From: Acidimicrobiia bacterium
GTDB lineage: Bacteria > Actinomycetota > Acidimicrobiia > Spongiisociales > UBA5794
DNA: 7,188 nt
Direction of reading: 5' to 3'
Assembly (NCBI GenBank): GCA_030618675.1
Contig: JAUXCV010000080.1
Location: 1 to 7,188, forward strand
The notes under the pieces were generated by a model. That model saw only the letters and a list, made by a program, of their open reading frames with translations, did not search any database and had not been told where the DNA came from. The translations under genes and the position numbers were made by a program. Shown here piece after piece: positions 1 through 5,751 of the stretch (its first letter is position 1; every line of letters begins with the position of its first letter).

Positions 1-30
1 CAGTAGATCAGTGAAGTGTTCTTGTTCTGG

Positions 31-93
31 CTGTTGTCTGTTGTCTGTTGTCTGTTGTCTGTTGTCTGTCCCCTCTCCCCTGTCTCCTGCCTA
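31..93. repeat. 7-bp tandem repeat tract directly before azlC
   Basis: Five perfect copies of CTGTTGT occupy 31-65. Four diverged units follow in exact 7-bp phase: CTGTCCC, CTCTCCC, CTGTCTC and CTGCCTA. The last unit ends at 93, and the ATG proposed for azlC begins at 94. The displayed strand is almost purine-free apart from G, and it contains no Shine-Dalgarno-like purine stretch. The tract has no stop codon in any forward frame, so an upstream GTG at 16 could be read through it into azlC, giving a 26-residue extension with a low-complexity LLSVVCC pattern. I regard the tract as a microsatellite-like intergenic repeat rather than coding sequence. Its function is unknown. Confidence 0.85.
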
Positions 94-804
94 ATGTCGA
101 CCGACATGCTGGAATCCCGATCTGCCCGCAGGCGAGGCGCTACCGATGGCTCTCGCGCGGTTGCTCCGCTTCTCATCGGGGTCGTTCCGTTCGGGCTTGT
201 GTTCGGGATCGTGGCGGCCGGGTCGGCCGTTGGGCCCTGGCTCGGAGGCTCTACCTCGGTGATCATCTTCGCCGGTGCCGCCCAACTCGCGACCCTTCAA
301 CTCATCGATGCTGGTGCAGCCGGCGCCGTCGTGATCGCCACGGCACTCGTCATCAACGCACGCCACCTCATGTACAGCGCCGCGCTGGCTCCACATTTCC
401 AGGAGTTCCCGACCATCGCCCGGTTCGCTCTCCCCTATGTCCTGACCGACCAGGCGTTCGCTGTTTCGATCATCCGGTACGGCGAGGTGACGGACCCTGT
501 CTACAAGCGGTGGTACTTCACCGGCGCGGCACTGACACTGTGGATCACCTGGCAGATCTCCACCGTCGTCGGCATCATCCTCGGCGCTCAGGTTCCGGAC
601 TCGTGGTCCCTTGACTTCGCCATCCCTCTCGTCTTCCTCGTTCTCCTTGTCCCCGCCATCAAGAGCCGCCCGGATCTCATCGCCGCGGTCATCGGTGGCG
701 GCGTCGCAGTTGCAGCGGCAGGGGCGCCATATGGCCTCGGTCTCATGATCGGGGCTGCCAGCGGAGTGATCGCAGGAGTCGTAGCTCAGCGGGTGCGACG
801 ATGA
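94..804 (+). CDS. azlC: AzlC family branched-chain amino acid exporter, large subunit
   Basis: This 236-residue, very hydrophobic protein is the large subunit of the AzlC/AzlD (YgaZ/YgaH-like) family. Members of that family export branched-chain amino acids, and some analogs, across the cytoplasmic membrane. Family signatures are visible: VPFGLVFG near residues 31-38, FAGAAQLATLQL at 59-70, NARHLMYSAALAP at 88-100 and LTDQAFA at 117-123. Further hydrophobic segments lie at about 142-164, 174-188, 195-212 and 214-229. The ATG at 94 is chosen because it gives a normal family length and excludes the heptad repeat; an ATG at 106 or a GTG at 16 are alternatives. None of the three has a convincing ribosome binding site, so a leaderless or SD-independent start is possible. 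The gene overlaps azlD by four bases (ATGA), as expected for a two-gene operon whose subunits are made together. The substrate cannot be told from sequence alone. Confidence 0.9.
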   Translation: MSTDMLESRSARRRGATDGSRAVAPLLIGVVPFGLVFGIVAAGSAVGPWLGGSTSVIIFAGAAQLATLQLIDAGAAGAVVIATALVINARHLMYSAALAPHFQEFPTIARFALPYVLTDQAFAVSIIRYGEVTDPVYKRWYFTGAALTLWITWQISTVVGIILGAQVPDSWSLDFAIPLVFLVLLVPAIKSRPDLIAAVIGGGVAVAAAGAPYGLGLMIGAASGVIAGVVAQRVRR

Positions 805-1118
805 ACGATGCGGCCATCATCCTCACGATCGGCGTCGGGACCTACCTGCTGCGTCTCTCGTTCATCGGGATCATCGGGGATCGCACGATGCCCGACTGGG
901 CGATGGTTCCACTCCGGTTCGTCGCGCCCGCAGTTCTCGCAGCCCTGGTGGCTCCAGCGGTCCTGTTGAGGGACGGCGGACTCGATCTCTCACCAGCCAC
1001 GAATCCGAGAGCGCTCGCAGCCCTGATCGCGCTGTTGATCGCATGGAAGACGAAGAACGTCGCCGCCGTGATCGTGGCAGGTATGGCCGTTGTCTGGTTC
1101 CTCCAGGCGCTGCTCTGA
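801..1118 (+). CDS. azlD: AzlD family branched-chain amino acid exporter, small subunit
   Basis: This 105-residue membrane protein matches the small AzlD (YgaH-like) partner of AzlC, which is needed for export of branched-chain amino acids. It has the usual family length and about four hydrophobic segments, near residues 5-24, 36-57, 67-81 and 86-104. The GTYLLRLSFI motif lies at 13-22, and the RFVAPAVLAALVAPAVL segment at 39-55 is typical. A third recognisable stretch, ALIALLIAWKTKN, carries the short basic loop before the last helix. Its ATG overlaps the azlC stop codon, so translational coupling is likely and explains the weak ribosome binding site. It ends one base before the stop codon of the convergent transpeptidase gene, so no dedicated intergenic terminator is available. 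Confidence 0.9.
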   Translation: MNDAAIILTIGVGTYLLRLSFIGIIGDRTMPDWAMVPLRFVAPAVLAALVAPAVLLRDGGLDLSPATNPRALAALIALLIAWKTKNVAAVIVAGMAVVWFLQALL

Positions 1119-1119
1119 C

Positions 1120-2352
1120 CTACGCGCCGGCCGAGGCGTCCGTCGGCAGGTCCGGGTTGCGCCCGTAGATCGAGACCGGATCACCGTCGGACAGCACGGT
1201 CCACAGGAAATCCTGATCCTCGTTGGCGGTCCGAACGCATCCATGGCTCGCCGGGTATCCGGGAACGTATGGATTGCCGTGGATCGCCCATCCTCCCTGG
1301 AAGTACATCGGCCGGTAGAGCGTTCCGAGCGGCGCCTCTCTCAGGCCATCGATGCTTCGCTGGACGACGAAGTCTCCGGTCGGCGTGTGGGCGGTGACGA
1401 TTCCCTTGCCTTCCTCGGCAGACTGGAATTGCCTGCCCGAACCCGTCGACACGTTGACCGTGGTGACCGTGCCGGCGGCGTCGATGATGAACATGACCTG
1501 GCGATCGAGATCGACCTCGACTCTTGGACCCGGGTCGGCGCTCTTCGGCCCTGCGGCCTGAGGATCCCCGAGGTGTTGCTCGACTTCGGGGCCCACGATG
1601 CCGTCCCGCTCCAACCCCTCGGCTTCCTGGAATGCGAGGGTCGCCGACGTGGTCGCCGCGTCGAAACGATCACCCGCTTCACCGGGGCGATACCCGAGGG
1701 CGGCAAGACGACCCTTCAGATCTACGACCGACTGACCCGACGAGCCCTGCTTGAGCCAATCATTCGAAGCGGGAGTGGAACCGTCCGGGAGATGCTCGAC
1801 ACCGCCGATGCCGTTCGCTTTGGCGGCAGCGATGTGCTGTTGTTCGACCTCGACGTCGTGTCGCTCGACGAGGGTCGTGACGGTCTCGTGTGTCATCGAC
1901 CCGGTCTTCTCGAGTCCGTTGTCGGACTGGAACGCGCGAACAGCCTCCTCCGTGCCTTCCCCGTAGTCGCCGTCGACGAGACCGTCGTAGTAGCCGAGGT
2001 CGCCGAGCTTCTGCTGGAGGGCCTCCACTGTGAATGCATCCGCATCGCCGGCCGCCTCTTGGAGCGCCGCCGCGGTCCGCGCGTCGTAGTGTCCGGTCTC
2101 GTCAAGACCGCGATCGGCCTGAAATGCCTTGAGGGCGTCGGCGGTCTCCGCCCCCCAAACTCCGTCAACGTGACCGGAGTGATAGCCGAGGTGGTTCAAC
2201 TCCTCCTGGAGATGGGACACGAACGCCGAGTCCGCCTCTGCCGATGCCTCGTCGACGAACGTCGTCACCGTGGACGGCAGTTCATCGGCACTTCCGCATG
2301 CGGCACCGAAGAGCGCACCGACCATCATCACGACCCCGACTGTCTTCCACAT
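1120..2352 (-). CDS. Predicted lipoprotein L,D-transpeptidase (YkuD) with three peptidoglycan-binding repeats
   Basis: The 410-residue product should act outside the membrane. It is predicted to form 3-3 type peptide cross-links in peptidoglycan or to attach proteins to it. Residues 1-18 are a short signal peptide ending in AAC with Cys19, so it is probably a lipoprotein; the -3 position is Gly rather than Leu, which makes the lipobox imperfect. Three PG_binding_1-type repeats follow at about 44-100, 107-163 and 200-262. The first two carry LGY-x2-G-x2-DG and an AFQ helix; the third is diverged and lacks the DG. The YkuD catalytic domain spans about 277-396, with His358 in HGNP and the complete active-site motif SHGCVR at 369-374, where Cys372 is the nucleophile. 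The start is fixed by the GGAGGAA box five bases upstream. The gene is divergent from the hydrolase gene and convergent with azlD. No missing catalytic residue was seen. Confidence 0.93.
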   Translation of the reverse strand: MWKTVGVVMMVGALFGAACGSADELPSTVTTFVDEASAEADSAFVSHLQEELNHLGYHSGHVDGVWGAETADALKAFQADRGLDETGHYDARTAAALQEAAGDADAFTVEALQQKLGDLGYYDGLVDGDYGEGTEEAVRAFQSDNGLEKTGSMTHETVTTLVERHDVEVEQQHIAAAKANGIGGVEHLPDGSTPASNDWLKQGSSGQSVVDLKGRLAALGYRPGEAGDRFDAATTSATLAFQEAEGLERDGIVGPEVEQHLGDPQAAGPKSADPGPRVEVDLDRQVMFIIDAAGTVTTVNVSTGSGRQFQSAEEGKGIVTAHTPTGDFVVQRSIDGLREAPLGTLYRPMYFQGGWAIHGNPYVPGYPASHGCVRTANEDQDFLWTVLSDGDPVSIYGRNPDLPTDASAGA

Positions 2353-2357
2353 CGTCG

Positions 2358-2364
2358 TTCCTCC
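2358..2364 (-). promoter_or_regulatory. Strong ribosome binding site of the L,D-transpeptidase gene
   Basis: On the minus strand this reads GGAGGAA and stands five bases before the ATG at 2352. It is the best Shine-Dalgarno match in the window. It supports the chosen start and the N-terminal signal peptide. Confidence 0.75.
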
Positions 2365-2476
2365 ATGGATGTCACTCTGCCGGGGGAAGGTAGTGCGGTC
2401 TCGCCTGTGCTGATGCCAATTCGCGCGTGCTCGACGACAACCTATCGGGCCAGAACGGTTCGAGCTGAGAGAGCCG

Positions 2477-2482
2477 TACCAT
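2477..2482 (+). promoter_or_regulatory. Possible -10 element giving a leaderless hydrolase transcript
   Basis: TACCAT fits the TAnnnT pattern of a -10 box and ends seven bases before the ATG at 2490. Transcription would therefore begin at or within a base or two of the start codon. No clear -35 box is seen 16-18 bp upstream. The inference rests on position and on the lack of a usable ribosome binding site. Confidence 0.35.
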
Positions 2483-2489
2483 CCCGAGG

Positions 2490-3347
2490 ATGCGAAAGTT
2501 GATCCTGCTTCTGATCGTCATGACCGGTGTCGTCCTCGCGGCGCCGCGCCTCCTCAAGCGGGCATTCGCACCGCCGGAGAGGGAAGTCGGCGCCACCCCA
2601 TCCGACTATGGACTCTCGGCCACAGATCTGTGGATCGATGGACCGAACGGAAAGCGCCTCCACGGATGGTGGATCCCCGCAGGCGGTCCTGCGCCCGCGA
2701 TCATCGTATTGCACGGATGGGGTGGCAACTCGGCAGACATGCTCCCGATCGGCCCGGGTCTCCTGGATTCAGGGTTCCATGCTCTGTTCCTCGATGCCAG
2801 GAAGCACGGGCAATCCGACAACGAGGACTTCATGTCGATGCCCCGCTTTGCCGAGGACCTCGAAGCGGCAATCGGCGATCTCCTCGAACGTGACGACGTG
2901 ACCGGCATCGGGGTCATCGGCCACTCGGTGGGCGCCGCCGCCACGATCTACGCGGCAGCCAAGAACCCGGCGATCGATGCCATCGTTCCGGTGGCGTCTT
3001 TCGCTCACCCCGCTGAGATGATGCGTGAGAGCTTCCCGTTCCCGGCGCCGGTGACATGGGCCCTCCTACAGGTCGTGGAACGCATGATCGGCCATCGATA
3101 CGATGACATCGCCCCGAGGAACCGGATCAGTGACGTCACCGTCCCCGTCATGCTCATGCACGGTGATGCCGACAACGTGATCCCACTCCAGGACTCGATC
3201 GATCTTCACGACCGCCTTCCGGGGAGTCGACTCCTGATCGTCCCGGGCGGAACGCACTCCGACCTCGAAGCCTTCGAGCCGTTCTTCCCGGAGGTCGACA
3301 GTTTCCTCCGCGAGCATCTGCCCCCCGCTCCCACCCTGCAAGCCTGA
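2490..3347 (+). CDS. Membrane-anchored alpha/beta-fold serine hydrolase
   Basis: This 285-residue protein is an alpha/beta hydrolase of unknown substrate. Residues 4-19 are a hydrophobic segment preceded by RK. With no clear cleavage site this looks like a signal anchor, which would place the enzyme on the outer face of the membrane, though an uncleaved or cleaved signal peptide is also possible. The fold signatures are complete: HGWGG at 75-79 (oxyanion-hole region), the nucleophile elbow GHSVG at 144-148 with Ser146, HGDADNVIP at 224-232 with Asp228 as the likely acid, and His256 in GGTHSD. The cap region between about 172 and 213 is short. An in-frame stop at 2466-2468 makes the ATG at 2490 the first possible start. 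A GAGG sequence sits too close to that ATG to serve as a normal ribosome binding site. The gene is divergent from the transpeptidase gene and 45 bp upstream of the DUF389 gene. The sequence gives no basis for choosing esterase, lipase or peptidase. Confidence 0.9.
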   Translation: MRKLILLLIVMTGVVLAAPRLLKRAFAPPEREVGATPSDYGLSATDLWIDGPNGKRLHGWWIPAGGPAPAIIVLHGWGGNSADMLPIGPGLLDSGFHALFLDARKHGQSDNEDFMSMPRFAEDLEAAIGDLLERDDVTGIGVIGHSVGAAATIYAAAKNPAIDAIVPVASFAHPAEMMRESFPFPAPVTWALLQVVERMIGHRYDDIAPRNRISDVTVPVMLMHGDADNVIPLQDSIDLHDRLPGSRLLIVPGGTHSDLEAFEPFFPEVDSFLREHLPPAPTLQA

Positions 3348-3363
3348 GTCGGGACGCGGGCGG

Positions 3364-3369
3364 TAGAGT
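3364..3369 (+). promoter_or_regulatory. Possible -10 element for the DUF389 / solute-binding-protein genes
   Basis: TAGAGT lies in the 45-bp gap between the hydrolase and DUF389 genes and fits the TAnnnT pattern. It would place a transcription start near 3376, some 17 bases before the ATG at 3393. No good -35 match is visible, so this is a tentative call. Confidence 0.3.
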
Positions 3370-3373
3370 CCTG

Positions 3374-3389
3374 CTCGCAGCAGCGAGGA
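3374..3389 (+). promoter_or_regulatory. Small hairpin containing the DUF389 ribosome binding site
   Basis: CTCGC at 3374-3378 pairs with GCGAG at 3383-3387 around an AGCA loop. The 3' arm overlaps the only Shine-Dalgarno candidate, GAGGA at 3385-3389, which stands three bases before the ATG at 3393. The stem is only five base pairs but is GC-rich. A regulatory role is an inference. Confidence 0.3.
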
Positions 3390-3392
3390 CCC

Positions 3393-4472
3393 ATGGAACC
3401 CACCGACGACCAGCCTGATCGCGGCACACACCCGCTCGCCGACATGACTCCGATCGAGTCGATCTGGGGGAGGATCCGTCAGCGGGAGATATGGACCGAC
3501 GAGGAGCGAGAGACCGTCCTCGACGAGCTCTTCCCCGACGACGAGAAGATCATTCCCTATCTCAAGCGTTTCGCAACGCTGATGATCCTCTCCACCACGA
3601 TCGCCGCGTTCGGACTGATAGCGGACTCCGCCGCCGTTGTCATCGGTGCGATGCTGGTCGCTCCCTTGATGACGCCGATGCTGGCGCTCGCTGCTTCGCT
3701 CATGTACGCCCAGAGGAAGCGTTTCCTGGGATCCCTCACGCTCATTATCCTCGGCACACTCGGCGCCATCGCTACGGGTTGGCTTGTAGCCAAGGTCGCC
3801 GGGGGGACGCTTACTGCGGCATCGCTATCACCCGAACTCGTCGCCCGAACGGCTCCCAGCCTTCTCGATCTAGGAATCGCCGTGGCAGCCGGTTTGGCGG
3901 GCGGCTACGTCCTCACTCACAAAGGAGCAGGCTCATCGCTCCCCGGCGTCGCCATCGCCGTGGCACTCGTCCCCCCGCTGGCCACCGTCGGAGTCGCCCT
4001 CGAATTCGGAGCGACCGAACGCGCTCTCGGGGCGCTCCTGCTCTACACGACCAACCTGATCGCCATCGTCCTCTCAGCATCGATCGTCATGTTCGTCTCC
4101 GGTTTCGTTCCCGACTACGTCCGCCAGATCGCACGCGGACACCTCGGCCTACGCCTCCTCCCTTGGGGACTCGCCCTCCTCGCCATCACTGTGCCGCTCG
4201 GTCTCCACACCAAAGCCGTTCTCGAGGACGAGGCGTTCGTACGGAATGTCACGGATGCCGTCGAGAAGTGGGATCCTCAGGCAAGCATCGTCGAGATCGA
4301 TGCCGATAGGTCTGGGAGTCGCGCCACCGTCTCGATGACCGTAGCGACGACCACGAGCGACTTGCAGCCCGCGTGGAAACTCGCCCAGAGCATCACGGAT
4401 GAACACGGGATTGAACTCGACCTCGACATCAGATATCAGCGGGAGAGCACCGATGCGTCGTCGACGAGTTAG
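3393..4472 (+). CDS. DUF389 family multispanning membrane protein
   Basis: The 359-residue product belongs to the DUF389 family of inner-membrane proteins, whose biochemical role is not established. A charged, probably cytoplasmic N-terminus of about 60 residues is followed by the family hallmark: a serine-rich helix start, IAAFGLIADS at 70-79, then AVVIGAMLVAPLMTPML at 81-97. A second hallmark, GVAIAVALVPPLATVGVAL, lies at 185-203. Hydrophobic segments at about 62-78, 81-104, 111-134, 159-177, 184-205, 211-238 and 254-271 suggest six or seven helices. A soluble C-terminal domain of about 85 residues follows and contains alternating beta-like stretches. The length is normal for the shorter family members. 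The ATG at 3393 has GAGGA close upstream. The last 20 bases overlap the start of the solute-binding protein gene, so the two are probably co-translated. Confidence 0.9.
   Translation: MEPTDDQPDRGTHPLADMTPIESIWGRIRQREIWTDEERETVLDELFPDDEKIIPYLKRFATLMILSTTIAAFGLIADSAAVVIGAMLVAPLMTPMLALAASLMYAQRKRFLGSLTLIILGTLGAIATGWLVAKVAGGTLTAASLSPELVARTAPSLLDLGIAVAAGLAGGYVLTHKGAGSSLPGVAIAVALVPPLATVGVALEFGATERALGALLLYTTNLIAIVLSASIVMFVSGFVPDYVRQIARGHLGLRLLPWGLALLAITVPLGLHTKAVLEDEAFVRNVTDAVEKWDPQASIVEIDADRSGSRATVSMTVATTTSDLQPAWKLAQSITDEHGIELDLDIRYQRESTDASSTS
4441..4447 (+). promoter_or_regulatory. Ribosome binding site that fixes the solute-binding protein start
   Basis: GGGAGAG lies five bases before the ATG at 4453, inside the 3' end of the DUF389 gene. 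It favours this ATG over an earlier in-frame ATG at 4399, which would put 18 non-hydrophobic residues ahead of the signal peptide. Confidence 0.65.
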
Positions 4473-5748
4473 CGCCCTGACCCTCCTGACGGTCGGCGCC
4501 GTCCTGGTGGCAGCGTGCTCGTCGGCCGCTCCCGATGATCGGCCCGTCGTGGAGGTCTTCGGGCCGTATCGGGGTGAAGACGCGTCACGCTTCGCTGCTG
4601 CCTTCGCACCGTTCGAAGAGCAGACGGGGATCGATATTCGCTACGTCGGCACCGGTTCGTTCTCGAAAGACATCCAGAATCGGATGACCGACGCGGATTA
4701 TCCGGACGTTGCCTTGTTCCCCCAGCCGGCTCTCATCAGAGACTTCGCTCATCGAGACCTATTGGTCCCGCTCTCGGACGACGCCGTGGGAACAAACATG
4801 GGTTCAGACGCTGAGGTCGCAGCCGGCACCGTCGGCGGAACGGTTTACGCCGTTTGGTTCCGGGCGGTTGTGAAAAGCCTCGTTTGGTATGAACCCGAGG
4901 TGTTCCGTGATCGAGGCTACGAGATCCCCGGGTCGTGGGACGACATGATGTTCCTTACCGAGCAGATCGAGGAAGATGGGTTGACGCCCTGGTGTCTCTC
5001 GATGGAGAGCTTCGCAGCAACGGGATGGGTCGGAACCGACTGGATCGAGGACATCGTCCTCCGACAGCACGGACCCGAATTCTACGACCAATGGGTCCAG
5101 GGTGACGTGACGTTCGAGGATGAAGCCATCATCGACGCGTTCGAGACATTCGGGGAGATCATCCATCAGCCTGGACGTGTGTTCGGAGGAACACATCGCA
5201 TCCTCAATGAACCCTGGACGAGTGCACAGGCTCCGATGTTCAACCTCGAACCTCCCGGTTGTCTGTTGTACCGGCAGGCTTCCTATCAGGAAGCCAATCT
5301 CCCATCGTCTGTTGTTGTCGGAGATGACATCGACGTGTTCATTCTCCCGGGAAAGGATGGTATCGAACCGCCAATCCTGGCATCCGGTGACCTCGCTGCG
5401 GCGTTCAACGACCGTCCCGAGGTGCGGGCATTCCTCGAATTCCTCGCCACCCCCGAGGCAGGAGAAGGGTGGGCGGCCGAGGGAGGGTTCACGTCACCGC
5501 ACCCCGAATTCGATCCTGACGCGTACGTGACCGATTTCGACCGCCGCTTGGGAGAGATCCTCCAGAACGCAGCCGTGGTGCGGTTCGACGGATCGGACCT
5601 CATGGTGCCGCCGGTCGGTACCGGCACGTTCTGGACCGGGATGCAGTCGTATGTCCGGACCGGAGACGCCCGCGCGGCCGCCGCCGAGATCCAGGCCGGC
5701 TTCCCCGAAGCTACCCACTTCCCCGAAGTCCCGATCCCCGAGAGCTGA
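4453..5748 (+). CDS. ABC-type sugar solute-binding lipoprotein (family 1, alpha-glucoside type)
   Basis: The 431-residue product resembles family 1 extracellular solute-binding proteins that capture sugars for CUT1 ABC importers. The signal peptide begins MRRRRVSAL, has a hydrophobic core at about 8-19 and ends in the lipobox VAAC, with Cys22 as the lipid attachment site. The run of arginines leaves a Tat route open but is not a clear twin-arginine motif. After the lipobox come EVFGPYRGEDASRF (34-47), FEEQTGIDIRYVGTGSF (54-70) and YPDVALFPQP (83-92), which fit the N-terminal lobe. TPWC...ATGWVGTDWIEDIVLR at 178-204 and GCLLYRQASY at 269-278 recall alpha-glucoside binding proteins such as AglE. 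Cys181 and Cys270 may form a disulfide. The start is chosen on the ribosome binding site and signal peptide. No permease or ATPase gene is next to it; the following gene is convergent and unrelated. The sugar specificity is an inference from remembered family motifs. Confidence 0.88.
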   Translation: MRRRRVSALTLLTVGAVLVAACSSAAPDDRPVVEVFGPYRGEDASRFAAAFAPFEEQTGIDIRYVGTGSFSKDIQNRMTDADYPDVALFPQPALIRDFAHRDLLVPLSDDAVGTNMGSDAEVAAGTVGGTVYAVWFRAVVKSLVWYEPEVFRDRGYEIPGSWDDMMFLTEQIEEDGLTPWCLSMESFAATGWVGTDWIEDIVLRQHGPEFYDQWVQGDVTFEDEAIIDAFETFGEIIHQPGRVFGGTHRILNEPWTSAQAPMFNLEPPGCLLYRQASYQEANLPSSVVVGDDIDVFILPGKDGIEPPILASGDLAAAFNDRPEVRAFLEFLATPEAGEGWAAEGGFTSPHPEFDPDAYVTDFDRRLGEILQNAAVVRFDGSDLMVPPVGTGTFWTGMQSYVRTGDARAAAAEIQAGFPEATHFPEVPIPES

Positions 5749-5751
5749 CGC

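Noticed and set aside
16..93. GTG at 16 as the start of azlC, giving a 26-residue N-terminal extension
   Set aside because: The extension is the translation of the heptad repeat, with cysteine-rich low complexity. It makes the protein longer than usual, and no ribosome binding site precedes it. It is kept only as an alternative in the repeat finding.
2353..2489. An operator or riboswitch in the divergent intergenic region
   Set aside because: Apart from the ribosome binding site of one gene and the -10-like box of the other, I saw no inverted repeat or conserved aptamer-like pattern in these 137 bases.
1090..2502. A 470-codon plus-strand open frame that covers the whole L,D-transpeptidase gene
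   Set aside because: Its codons are in exact register with those of the minus-strand gene, so it could only contain stops where that gene uses TTA, CTA or TCA, which are rare in high-GC genomes. The translation is arginine-rich and has no recognisable domain, while the minus strand encodes a full set of YkuD motifs.
3491..4309. A 272-codon plus-strand open frame inside the DUF389 gene
   Set aside because: It is an out-of-frame, arginine-rich reading of a gene whose own frame gives clear DUF389 hallmarks and membrane helices.
4399..4452. ATG at 4399 as the start of the binding protein
   Set aside because: It would add 18 polar residues before the signal peptide. The ATG at 4453 has a well-placed GGGAGAG box and starts a standard lipoprotein signal.
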